From: JAYKJB01 sp035284745 [NCBI: Candidatus Sericytochromatia bacterium] | GTDB lineage: Bacteria; Cyanobacteriota; Sericytochromatia; S15B-MN24 | Length of the DNA: 64,000 bases | Direction: 5' to 3' | NCBI GenBank assembly: GCA_035284745.1 | Contig: JAYKIL010000008.1 | Span: 124,001-188,000, forward strand | Notes under the pieces: generated by a model | Told to the model about the DNA's origin: nothing | Database searches by the model: none | What the model saw: only the letters and a program-made list of their open reading frames with translations | Made by a program: the position numbers and the translations under genes | Shown: piece by piece, positions 1 to 8,404 of the stretch | Position numbering within the stretch: the stretch's first letter is position 1 | Layout: each line of letters opens with the position of its first letter

Positions 1-402
1 AACTCCGACGGAACCATCAATGAAAGGGTCCGTCAGTTGCAACCGGGCCGTGAGTGGGCAATTAAGGATAATAAGACGCTCGAACTCACTCTGCCATTCA
101 CGACGATTCGGGAGCCGGGGAAACCCGATGATTTCGAGGACCCACCCCAGTGGGAGGCTAATTTAGCGGTCGCCTTGCGGGGTGAAGGACGTTTTTCAAG
201 AGACTTTGTGATCGATCGATGGGGGCAAGTGCAGAATTTTTCATTTCCAATTTTGACAAAACCGATCAATCAGACGCTTTATGACACCGTCGCGGGGGTC
301 ACATTTCCCCAGAATTTGCCCGCAGGAACGGAAGCCCGAAACATGAATATTGTTTCGTTCACTTATCGGGTCGTGGCCGATGGGATTGCCCCGCGTCGAT
401 GA
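1..402 (+). CDS. C-terminal part of an unrecognised protein
   Basis: The reading frame is open from the first base of the window to a TGA at 400-402, so this is the last ~133 residues of a gene that begins outside. The visible part is soluble, with alternating polar and hydrophobic stretches that suggest beta-strands. There is no membrane segment and no motif I recognise. It ends with Arg-Arg, followed by a small hairpin (GGGTT/AACCC at 403-419). Function unknown. Codon use looks like that of the neighbours, so I take it as real coding sequence. Confidence 0.6.
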   Translation, partial: NSDGTINERVRQLQPGREWAIKDNKTLELTLPFTTIREPGKPDDFEDPPQWEANLAVALRGEGRFSRDFVIDRWGQVQNFSFPILTKPINQTLYDTVAGVTFPQNLPAGTEARNMNIVSFTYRVVADGIAPRR

Positions 403-540
403 GGGTTGATTCTTAACCCAGTGTCTGACACCGAACGCCCCAAAACATAGCTGATAGGATAGAATGGCGAACGCTCTGGATGCGGGGAGTGAAAGCACTC
501 GTTGTGGTATCGTGTGGGCGTTCCTAAAAGACATATAGTT

Positions 541-574
541 GTGGCGGCTCCCCACGGGACTGGGGAGCCGCCAC
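541..574. repeat. 13-bp perfect inverted repeat (terminator or 5' UTR hairpin)
   Basis: GTGGCGGCTCCCC at 541-553 is exactly complementary to 562-574, with an 8-base loop (554-561). A short T-run (CTTTTT, 584-589) lies ten bases downstream rather than directly after the stem, so it is an imperfect rho-independent terminator on the plus strand. It lies in the 289-base gap between the partial first gene and the subtilase, 117 bases before the chosen subtilase start, so it could also act in that leader. Confidence 0.6.
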
Positions 575-691
575 GTATGTAGGGCTTTTTCAGTGTTCTG
601 GCTCGTTTTTTCGGGTATGCTGAGAATTGATTTGATGGTCTGTTCTCAACTTGGGGCCAGTGAAAATAGCCAGTGGAAGGATGACAGAAAT

Positions 692-2011
692 ATGAAGGTC
701 GTTGGCCGCCGTGTGAAAATGGCGACGCTCGGTGCTCACGTGGCGCTTGGTCTCGTGGTGGCGGGCTGCGCACTCCCCGCTGGCATTCCTGTTCAACCCT
801 CGCTGCAGGCAACGCGTGAAGGCGAGGTTGTCATTCATTGGCAAGACAATGTTGCCGACCCAGAGCGCGCGGCGTTGCGAGCGCGGCACGGGGTCACTCG
901 CGTGAATCATTTGACACCCCGTTCAGAGCATTGGCCGAAGACAGGCAGAACGCCAGAGGCATTGAAGAAGGAACTGGCGGAAGAGACCACGGTGAAGGCT
1001 GTGTTGCCCAATCCGATACGCTACTTGGTGTCTCAGCCCGTTCAGGTGCCTCAATTGAGAGTTCTACAGGTGACCGGGATGGCGGCTCAGTGGCATCTTA
1101 CGAAAGCGCGCTTCCCGCAGGCCTGGAAGGTTTCTCGCGGGAAGGGTGTGATCGTGGCCGTCATTGATTCCGGCGTTGATCCGAATCACCCGGATTTGAA
1201 AGATAATCTGCTGCCGTTGATTGATGAAGTGGTCGCCATGGGCCGGCGCGACAATGTCGACAGTGGTCGCCTGAATTTTGACGGGCGCGACAGTCACGGC
1301 CACGGCACGCACGTCAGTGGTTTGATTGCCGCCCGCTCGAATGCATCGGGGGGTGTCTCTGGGGGGGCTCCTGAGGCCAAGATTTTGCCGGTGAAGGTGA
1401 CGCCACTCAGTGGCGAAACGGATGACGCGACGATTGCGAAAGGAATTCGCGATGCCGTTGAGCAGGGCGCGCGGGTACTCAATCTCTCGATCGGGGGTCC
1501 AGAACCAAGTCCTGTTCTACTGGAGGCTCTGAATCAGGCGATGTTGGAAGGGGCTGTTCCTGTCATTGCCGCGGGCAATGATGGGGGCGTGGTGAACTTC
1601 CCGGCCGCATACCCGGGTGTCGTTGCCGTGGGGGCTACGACAGATTCTGGTCGCGTGGCCGATTATTCTTGTCGGGGGGAGGGACTCGTCCTCGTCGCGC
1701 CGGGCGGGGGGCAGTCGAGCCGCCGTGAAGGAGCACCACTTTACTCTACGATGCCGACCTACCAGGCGTTTGGTTCGAACAGTGCGCGGTTGGGGACTGG
1801 CTATGGAACGCTGGCGGGAACGTCGATGGCTGCTCCGCTCGTTTCGGCGGCTGCAGCCTTGGTGTTGGCTGTCCACCCTGAATTCTCCTCGCCTCAGGTT
1901 CGCACCCGTCTGGCCGCCCAGGCCAACGAACGTCCCGTGCAATGGTCGCCGGATTTCGGCTATGGGAACCTTAACGCAGAGGCGGCATTGGCTTCCTTGG
2001 GTGACCGATAA
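692..2011 (+). CDS. Subtilisin-like serine protease lipoprotein (peptidase S8)
   Basis: Secreted serine endopeptidase of the subtilase family. The ATG at 692 follows GGAAGG (675-680) and gives a signal peptide ending in a lipobox with Cys26, so the enzyme is probably lipid-anchored outside the inner membrane. Longer in-frame starts from 539 would only add sequence upstream of the signal peptide. The catalytic triad is complete: Asp159 in VIDSG, His204 in HGHGTH, Ser378 in GTSMAAP, with oxyanion Asn296 in AAGND. Residues ~40-120 look like an inhibitor-I9-type propeptide region. The protein is 439 aa, normal for the family. A further lipoprotein gene follows after 92 bases. Substrate unknown. 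Confidence 0.93.
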   Translation: MKVVGRRVKMATLGAHVALGLVVAGCALPAGIPVQPSLQATREGEVVIHWQDNVADPERAALRARHGVTRVNHLTPRSEHWPKTGRTPEALKKELAEETTVKAVLPNPIRYLVSQPVQVPQLRVLQVTGMAAQWHLTKARFPQAWKVSRGKGVIVAVIDSGVDPNHPDLKDNLLPLIDEVVAMGRRDNVDSGRLNFDGRDSHGHGTHVSGLIAARSNASGGVSGGAPEAKILPVKVTPLSGETDDATIAKGIRDAVEQGARVLNLSIGGPEPSPVLLEALNQAMLEGAVPVIAAGNDGGVVNFPAAYPGVVAVGATTDSGRVADYSCRGEGLVLVAPGGGQSSRREGAPLYSTMPTYQAFGSNSARLGTGYGTLAGTSMAAPLVSAAAALVLAVHPEFSSPQVRTRLAAQANERPVQWSPDFGYGNLNAEAALASLGDR

Positions 2012-2103
2012 GCTTGCTCATTTGGGTATAATGCCTGCGCCGGGTTTGATACCTTGCGTTTCAGTTTGACTCCGATTGTGATGGGCTAGTTCGCAGGTAT
2101 CCT

Positions 2104-3519
2104 TTGTTTTTCAGGCATTTCCTTTATCGCTTAAAGCAATGTGGTCACTTTGGGTTATTGCCTCAGGACACCTGGCGGGTCCCGTTTTCGGGAGTGGGGG
2201 CTGCCGTGTCGTTGTTTTGCGTAGGCTGCGTCACCCAGGCCCCTGAATTCCCTGTCAGGCCTACGATCGGCCCGGGTCCGACACCATCGCCTGCTTCCGT
2301 CCAACCCATTGTGTCGGCGTCGCCTGCGGGCTCCGTATACTCCGATGTGGGATTTGAGGTGTATGGGGGCCATTTACAAGTTGATGTTCGGCACGAGGGA
2401 CGCCCTCTTTCCAATGCAAGAGTGAGTGTGTTTGGGCCCACGTTGGCTGCAGGCTCGACTGATTCGGAGGGGCGCCTTCGCCTGGGCCCCCTTCTTCCGA
2501 GTTCAGACTATCGAGTTCGGGTTGATGCCCCCAATTTTGTAGCGATTGAGCAAACCGCCATTGATATCCCTGCACGAGAAGAAGACTTTCCTCTTCAACC
2601 ATTCACGGTGCGACCCGCCGCTTGGGTTCGTGGCCGCGTTCTTGCGGGTGGGCGACCGATAGAGGGTGTTGTTGTGAGCGATGGCTCCAGTCAGGCTTTG
2701 ACAGACGCTGGAGGCCAGTTCGAACTCCGCTCGGTCGCGGCGGGAACCTTGACGTTAACAGCCAGTAAGCCTCGCCACACACTCGCGACGCGCGCCATTA
2801 CGACGCAAGTAGGGCGTTGGACGGAGGCCGATTTTATTCTGCAGGCGACCACGGCCAAGGTTTATTTTGACTATGGAGTCGCCTCTGGCGTTGAACCTGA
2901 GGAGATGACGGGCCTGCGTCAGTATCTGGAGACGCAGGGTTGGCAGCTTCTCGATGCCCCCCCTTCTCAGGCGGCCGAGGGGGCTTGGGTGATGGTTGTT
3001 CCCGGACGGGACTTGTCCCGCGCAGAGCAGGAACGGGTGCTTAATTTTGTAGCCCAAGGGGGTAAGTTCGTTTTACTGGGTGACTGGGCGGGAAGCAAGG
3101 GCTTCCGAAACAGTTCAGCGAACGCTGTGCTGGGCCGTTTCGGGTTGCATATTTCTCCCGATCTGCTGCGCGATTTTTCGAATGGAAATGCGCCCAGTTG
3201 GTTGACCATCAATCGATTTCAGCCCAATCACCCGGTCACTCGAGATGTGGTCTCATTGAAATTTTACGGGTGTGCTTCGGTGTTTGGCTTGTTTCCTATG
3301 TTGCCGTTGGCTCAAACCGGCGATACCGCTTTTCGCGTTCAGGCTTTGCTGTCTGGAAGTCAGCAGTCGCTGGTGTGCGGAGGCCCCTTCAAAGGGGGTA
3401 AAGCCGTGGTGGTGGGTGATTGTTCTGCTTTTCTAGATGAAGATACCGACCAAAATGGTCGGTCGAACTTTGATGAGGCGGACAACAAGCGTTTTTTCGT
3501 TCAGATGTTGGACTGGTGA
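2104..3519 (+). CDS. Lipoprotein with carboxypeptidase-regulatory-like repeats and a DUF4350-like C-terminal domain
   Basis: No enzyme function is evident. The N-terminus has a hydrophobic stretch ending in a lipobox (FCVGC, Cys at ~42), so it is likely exported and lipid-anchored. Two successive beta-sandwich stretches (~residues 90-160 and 170-245) have the GxVxxxGxPxxxAxV pattern of carboxypeptidase regulatory-like domains. The last ~220 residues carry a Rossmann-like pattern (YFDYG, WVMVVPG, GGKFVLLGDW) resembling DUF4350/glutamine-amidotransferase-like folds. The TTG at 2104 is the first start; TTG 2158 would shorten the n-region, so the start is uncertain. The receptor kinase gene starts 22 bases downstream, suggesting co-transcription. 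Confidence 0.75.
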   Translation: MFFRHFLYRLKQCGHFGLLPQDTWRVPFSGVGAAVSLFCVGCVTQAPEFPVRPTIGPGPTPSPASVQPIVSASPAGSVYSDVGFEVYGGHLQVDVRHEGRPLSNARVSVFGPTLAAGSTDSEGRLRLGPLLPSSDYRVRVDAPNFVAIEQTAIDIPAREEDFPLQPFTVRPAAWVRGRVLAGGRPIEGVVVSDGSSQALTDAGGQFELRSVAAGTLTLTASKPRHTLATRAITTQVGRWTEADFILQATTAKVYFDYGVASGVEPEEMTGLRQYLETQGWQLLDAPPSQAAEGAWVMVVPGRDLSRAEQERVLNFVAQGGKFVLLGDWAGSKGFRNSSANAVLGRFGLHISPDLLRDFSNGNAPSWLTINRFQPNHPVTRDVVSLKFYGCASVFGLFPMLPLAQTGDTAFRVQALLSGSQQSLVCGGPFKGGKAVVVGDCSAFLDEDTDQNGRSNFDEADNKRFFVQMLDW

Positions 3520-3541
3520 ACTCTCGGCCCGTGACAGGTAG

Positions 3542-6109
3542 GTGATTCCCTTGTTGTCTTCAACCAACACTTGTCCTGAATGTTTCGCAGAGAACGACCT
3601 AAAGAGCAGGTTTTGTCATGCCTGTGGACGTTCTTTTAAGGGGGAGCCCACCTCACCGCTGAACGGTCACACGACTGCGCCAGCGCACGCCGCGGCGGCG
3701 GCGGTGGTGTCAGAGGCCTCACCCCAATCGGGCAGCGGTTTGCTGGTGCCGGATTCCGTTTTGCAGAACCGTTACCGAATTACTCAGTTGCTGGGTCAAG
3801 GGGGGATGGGGGCCGTTTATCTTGCGAGCGATGCCCGGTTTGCCTCCCGGACGTGTGTTATCAAAGAAATGCTTGATCATTTCAACGATCCGGAACAACG
3901 GGCGCAAGCGACTGAAAGCTTTCATCGAGAAGCGGATTTACTCGCCACTTTTAAGCATCCCGGCATCCCTGAGGTGTACGACCGTTTCACCGAGGCCAAT
4001 CGACACTATCTGGTCATGGAATACATCAACGGCATCGACCTAGAGCAACGCCTTTTGGACCATGGCGCGCCTTTTTCTGAAAAGGATGTGATGGCGTGGG
4101 CCATTCAGTGTTGCGATGTTCTCTCATACCTTCACCATCAGAATCCGCCCATCATTTATCGCGATATGAAACCAGCCAATATCATCACGACGCATTGGGG
4201 GAAGGCCTATCTCGTGGATTTTGGGATCGCCCGGTTTTTTAACCCGGTCACGCGCGGAACGATGATTGGTACCCAAGGCTACGCGCCTCCCGAGCAGTAC
4301 AGGGGGCAGGTTGATCCTCGCTCCGATATTTATGCGTTGGGGGCGACTATGCACTATCTGTTGACGTGTCGAGACCCTCAAAATGAGGCTCCATTTAGTT
4401 TCCCGCCCGTATCCTCATTGAACGACCAGGTGTCCCCTGAGATGGAAATGTTGATACTGAGGGCGTTGGACCCAGAGCCAGAGAATCGCTTCGAGAGTGC
4501 CGATGAAATGCTTGGGGAATTAATGGCCATTGGGGGTGATGAGACCGATGTGGTTCGCGATTGCCCTCACTGCGGGCATCGGAGTTCCATCACGCGTCAG
4601 TTCTGCCCCAATTGTAAGCAGTATATTTCCAAAAAGGCACACGTGCTAAAACGCCAAGAGGGAAGTGGTGTCTTTATTACCGACGCCGCCGGATTGCACC
4701 AAGTGAAGGCAGCCGGTCGCACGGAGTCTCTGGGGGGTGGAAATCGATCCGCAACTGCCACCGTACTGGCCATTCCCACGGGGCGTGTCGACTTTAATTT
4801 GCGTCGCTTGTCTCCAACGGCGCTGGGCTTATTGGGGATCGGCCTGACGGCTCTGACGGTTTTTTCGGTCTGGTGGTCCACCTCGCCCGGTGCTCCTCCC
4901 TTGCTGAGTGAGGGGCAACACCTGTATCGGCGTTCAAATACGCTGAAGTCAGAGGCGGCGGCGGCGTATGCCAGGAAAGATTTTTCGTCATCGGCGGATG
5001 CTTATCGGCGCTATCTGGAGAAGGAATCGGGTGATGCCGAAGCCCAGATTTATTACCACAACGCGCTGCTTCAAGTGGCCGCGGTCAAGTCGTACAATGT
5101 TGTCGTGGCAGGAGCCTGGTCTCATGCGGACCTTGCGGCTGCTGACGATTTCTTGCGGGGAGCTGCGCTGGCGCAGCAGCAATTTAACGAACGCTCGCGT
5201 GCGTCATTTATTCGTCTCAGTCTTCTGGATGACCAAAACTCCACTCAGCGTGCCCTCTCTGGAGCGTCAGCGATCACGCGAGAACCTTCTATCGCGGGGG
5301 TGGTCGGCCATCTCAGCGCTGAAACGACGCGGGCCGTTGCCCCCGTTTACTCGATGGCGGGACTGCCGGTTTTTCACCCTGGGGTGTACAGTTCGGAACC
5401 AGAAGGCGGCAAAGGGGGATTTTATCGGCTGGCATCCCCCGAGTCCGTATTGGCAGAGAAACTTTTGGCCCCGTTAAAAGGGGGGACTCCTCCGTTGCTC
5501 ATAGCGGATTCGCCCCAGGAGGGAGATGGTTCTGGCGTGGGTGCCGAGTTGGCGAAGTTGGCAGAGGCTCGGGGAATGCCTGTGACGTTGCTGACGCGGG
5601 GGGCTCCCTCTGAGGTCGCTGAGTCGTGTGCGTCGAATCGTGCCGAAGCGGTCTTTGTGGCCGGTCCACTCACGCGTGCTATCAGCGTGAACGCCGCCTT
5701 GCGGCGAGGAGGCTTAAAGACACAGGTCTGGGGCGGGCCTGAATGGCTCTTGCAGTTGGGGGATGGCGACTTACCGGTGGATGCTGAAGGCCTTCTTTGC
5801 GCGGTACCCCGATTTCTTGACACAAACTTAGAGTCCTCACGGCAATTTGCATTGCTGTATCGCGAGAAGTTCCAGAAAGAGCCGCATTACCTCGCGGCGA
5901 TGACGTACGATGCGGTCACTCTTGTGGGGACTCAATTGGCGGCCTTGTCGGATACAGCGAACGCGTCCAGGGTGGGGGGGGGAATCAAAGGGCTCTCTGT
6001 GTTTTCTGGACTGGTCGGCTCCCTGCGGTTTGACGAGACGGGGGGGGCGCTACGTCCGGCTGAATTGTGGCAGGTTCAAAACGGTAAATTCAGGTCGTTC
6101 AGTCCGTAA
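3542..6109 (+). CDS. Ser/Thr receptor kinase: zinc ribbon, kinase, zinc ribbon, membrane helix, periplasmic-binding-protein ectodomain
   Basis: Hanks-type Ser/Thr protein kinase of 855 aa. Order of parts: N-terminal zinc ribbon (Cys11, 14, 25, 28); kinase domain ~78-330; second zinc ribbon (Cys341, 344, 355, 358); one membrane helix ~427-445; then ~65 residues with a TPR-like character; then a type I periplasmic binding fold (~515-850) like branched-chain amino-acid binding proteins (LivJ). Kinase residues are intact: glycine loop GQGGMGAVY, Lys108, Asp208 in YRDMKPAN, Asp226 in DFG, and APPEQY. The layout implies an outside ligand sensor joined to a cytoplasmic kinase. The start is GTG 3542. 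The pseudokinase-phosphatase gene follows 42 bases after the stop. Ligand unknown. Confidence 0.9.
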   Translation: MIPLLSSTNTCPECFAENDLKSRFCHACGRSFKGEPTSPLNGHTTAPAHAAAAAVVSEASPQSGSGLLVPDSVLQNRYRITQLLGQGGMGAVYLASDARFASRTCVIKEMLDHFNDPEQRAQATESFHREADLLATFKHPGIPEVYDRFTEANRHYLVMEYINGIDLEQRLLDHGAPFSEKDVMAWAIQCCDVLSYLHHQNPPIIYRDMKPANIITTHWGKAYLVDFGIARFFNPVTRGTMIGTQGYAPPEQYRGQVDPRSDIYALGATMHYLLTCRDPQNEAPFSFPPVSSLNDQVSPEMEMLILRALDPEPENRFESADEMLGELMAIGGDETDVVRDCPHCGHRSSITRQFCPNCKQYISKKAHVLKRQEGSGVFITDAAGLHQVKAAGRTESLGGGNRSATATVLAIPTGRVDFNLRRLSPTALGLLGIGLTALTVFSVWWSTSPGAPPLLSEGQHLYRRSNTLKSEAAAAYARKDFSSSADAYRRYLEKESGDAEAQIYYHNALLQVAAVKSYNVVVAGAWSHADLAAADDFLRGAALAQQQFNERSRASFIRLSLLDDQNSTQRALSGASAITREPSIAGVVGHLSAETTRAVAPVYSMAGLPVFHPGVYSSEPEGGKGGFYRLASPESVLAEKLLAPLKGGTPPLLIADSPQEGDGSGVGAELAKLAEARGMPVTLLTRGAPSEVAESCASNRAEAVFVAGPLTRAISVNAALRRGGLKTQVWGGPEWLLQLGDGDLPVDAEGLLCAVPRFLDTNLESSRQFALLYREKFQKEPHYLAAMTYDAVTLVGTQLAALSDTANASRVGGGIKGLSVFSGLVGSLRFDETGGALRPAELWQVQNGKFRSFSP

Positions 6110-6151
6110 TGTCAGCGATGATTAGCGTGGGAACGTAAAGGACATTTAGAT

Positions 6152-7792
6152 ATGCTCTTGGAACAATTACAACCCCTCGACGCAGGCATTCGATTGGCCG
6201 ATCGCTACCAAGTTGAGCGTTTTCTGGAATTTAAAAATGGTTCCAATATGTATCGGGCGATCGATACAGCCACCAATTTCGTGGTCATTGTGAAGGAACA
6301 GGCGAATATCGCGCACGGCGAAAGTCGTCTTGCCTCTGAAGATTGGGCGGAGCAATCCGCCGGGAACCCCTACCAGAACGAGTTCCTGATCCTTCGCTCG
6401 GTCAGCTATCCGACCGTTGTAAAAGCATTGGATATCTTTACAACGGATGATCGCGCTTATCTGGTGATAGAACAGCTCGAGGGGCGTGACCTCGCATACT
6501 ATCTGACACAATATCCTGTGACGGTTCAGCAGTCATTGGAGTGGATGATTCAGTTGTGCCAATCGATCAGTCAACTCCATCGACGGCAGATTCTTCACCT
6601 GGATCTTCATCCTCGGTGTATTGTCGTCGCCCCAGATAACCAACGGGTTCGATTGACGGGATTTCATCGTTCAGTCGTTTTACCTACGGGCTCAACGGCC
6701 GAGGTTGAGCAAACACCTGGCTATTCGAGTCCCGAACAGGCGGGTGTCATTGCCTCCGGGTTGGATGCGCGTTCAGACATCTATTCCCTGGGTGCGGTGT
6801 GGTTTAGGCTGCTCACGGGGCTCGACCCCTCAGAGGTATTGGAGACTGAATGGGGTTATGAGTTTCCCGCGGTCAGTGAAACGCTTGCATCCATACACCC
6901 ACAGTTGACCCGCATTGTGGCCCGGATGCTTCGGGTGGATCCTGATGAGCGTTATCAAAGTATCACGGATGTCAAAAATGAATTATTGGAGTTGGTGAAT
7001 AACCCCCATCGTCGGGCGGGTCATTACTCCGATGTTGGCATGGTGCGAGCAGGAAATGAAGACTCGGTCGGGCTCAAGGAGCTAGATTTCGTGAATCTAT
7101 CCTTGCAACGGGGCGTCGGTCTGTACATTGTGGCAGACGGAATGGGGGGCGTGAATGCGGGAGAGGTCGCCTCGGCCATTGCGATTGAGGAGGGGATGCA
7201 GGCGTTGGAGGAAGACCTACAGATTGCCATTCTCGAACAAGCTGTGGATCCCAGTGAGCTCATTAATCAGGCGCTGGTCTCTGCGATCAAAAGGGCCAAC
7301 TTGCGGATTTACGAGACGGGTCGTGGGGATGAGGCTCTCAGTGGAATGGGCACCACGATGACAGCCGCCGTCATCTATGGGCAGACGCTCTACATTGGGC
7401 ACGTAGGAGACAGTCGGGCGTATGTTATCAATCGTTTCGGGATCGAGAAGGTGAGTCGGGATCATTCCCTCGTCGGACGCTTGGTCGAGATAGGCCAAAT
7501 TACTGAAGAGGAAGCATTGGTGCATCCTCAACGAAATTTAATTTACCGCGCCCTGGGGACTTATCCAAATGTGGAGGTTGACACCTACCAACGTTCGCTC
7601 AAACTGGGCGATTGGCTGTTGTTGTGCAGTGATGGATTGACTGGACACGTCAAAGACGCAGAACTACAATCAATCGTTTCTGAGCACCACGACCCTCAAT
7701 TGGCCGCTCAGAATCTAGTTAATGTGGCGAATTTGCGCGGTGGGGAAGATAACATCTCCGTGGTGCTGGTCAACCTTGCCGAATATACCTGA
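6152..7792 (+). CDS. Pseudokinase fused to PP2C-type Ser/Thr phosphatase
   Basis: The N-terminal ~280 residues have a Ser/Thr kinase fold, but key positions are lost. The glycine loop is absent, the HRDxxxxN loop reads HLDLHPRC (Asp151 kept, Asn replaced by Cys156), and the DFG motif reads GFH (Asp replaced by Gly170). Lys48 is kept. Such a domain is unlikely to phosphorylate. The C-terminal half (~291-546) is a complete PP2C: Asp304 in NEDS, VADGMGG (Asp329), GDSRAY, Asp494 in CSDGL and Asp533 in GGEDNIS. It should remove phosphate from Ser/Thr in a metal-dependent way. Inference: it counteracts the receptor kinase just upstream, with the dead kinase domain as docking or sensing part. No membrane segment. 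Confidence 0.9.
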   Translation: MLLEQLQPLDAGIRLADRYQVERFLEFKNGSNMYRAIDTATNFVVIVKEQANIAHGESRLASEDWAEQSAGNPYQNEFLILRSVSYPTVVKALDIFTTDDRAYLVIEQLEGRDLAYYLTQYPVTVQQSLEWMIQLCQSISQLHRRQILHLDLHPRCIVVAPDNQRVRLTGFHRSVVLPTGSTAEVEQTPGYSSPEQAGVIASGLDARSDIYSLGAVWFRLLTGLDPSEVLETEWGYEFPAVSETLASIHPQLTRIVARMLRVDPDERYQSITDVKNELLELVNNPHRRAGHYSDVGMVRAGNEDSVGLKELDFVNLSLQRGVGLYIVADGMGGVNAGEVASAIAIEEGMQALEEDLQIAILEQAVDPSELINQALVSAIKRANLRIYETGRGDEALSGMGTTMTAAVIYGQTLYIGHVGDSRAYVINRFGIEKVSRDHSLVGRLVEIGQITEEEALVHPQRNLIYRALGTYPNVEVDTYQRSLKLGDWLLLCSDGLTGHVKDAELQSIVSEHHDPQLAAQNLVNVANLRGGEDNISVVLVNLAEYT

Positions 7793-7840
7793 ATCAGACA
7801 TCAATCAGTGTGAACGATATGAGAAAGGAACGCCCACTTC

Positions 7841-8308
7841 ATGATTACTTGTCCCAACTGCCAAGCTGAAAACATGGACGGTGTCACTTATTGTGATGAA
7901 TGCGGAACCAAGTTGGACGCGCCGCCTCAGTCGGATGCCCCGGTGGCCGGGACAGCGGCTTCTCAAGAGAGTGGCCCGGCCGCAAGACTTGTCATCACCC
8001 GGGGTGGTACCGTTGGCAAGGAGTTTCCGCTTGAACGCCAAGGGGAGACGCAAATTGGCCGTTGGGACCCCGATGGCGGTGCTTTTCCTGAAGTAGACCT
8101 TACACAGGATGATCCTGAGGCCAAGATATCTCGGAAACACGCGAGAATTTTCTTACGGGATGGGGCCTATCAACTGGAAGATGTGGGATCGCTGAATGGA
8201 ACGTTCATTAATCGTGGATCACGGTTGATGCCCGGCTCACCCCAAGGATTGAAAGACTCTGATGAGATCTTGTTAGGCAAGACCTTTTTTCGCTTTCAAA
8301 TCGATTGA
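7841..8308 (+). CDS. Zinc ribbon-FHA domain protein
   Basis: Small cytoplasmic phosphothreonine-binding protein of 155 aa. It starts with a zinc ribbon (Cys4, 7, 18, 21) similar in spacing to the one in the kinase upstream, then a short linker and an FHA domain (~48-155). The FHA binding residues are present: Arg74 (IGR), Ser97 and His100 (SRKH), Asn119 (LNGTF). FHA proteins bind targets phosphorylated by Hanks kinases, so it is the natural reader for the kinase/phosphatase pair. It is 48 bases after the PP2C gene and is followed directly by a strong terminator, so it is probably the last gene of the signalling operon. Confidence 0.9.
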   Translation: MITCPNCQAENMDGVTYCDECGTKLDAPPQSDAPVAGTAASQESGPAARLVITRGGTVGKEFPLERQGETQIGRWDPDGGAFPEVDLTQDDPEAKISRKHARIFLRDGAYQLEDVGSLNGTFINRGSRLMPGSPQGLKDSDEILLGKTFFRFQID

Positions 8309-8325
8309 TTTGACGTCTTTCGCCG

Positions 8326-8353
8326 CCCGCAGGTATTCCTGCGGGTTTTTTTT
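8326..8353 (+). terminator. Rho-independent terminator after the FHA gene
   Basis: An 8-bp GC-rich stem CCCGCAGG/CCTGCGGG with a 4-base loop (TATT) is followed by eight T residues. It lies 17 bases after the FHA stop codon and ends the kinase-phosphatase-FHA operon. Confidence 0.92.
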
Positions 8354-8404
8354 CGAAATGGCTTTTATCTTGGATACTTTTTTTGTATACTAGGTGTCGA
8401 AAGA

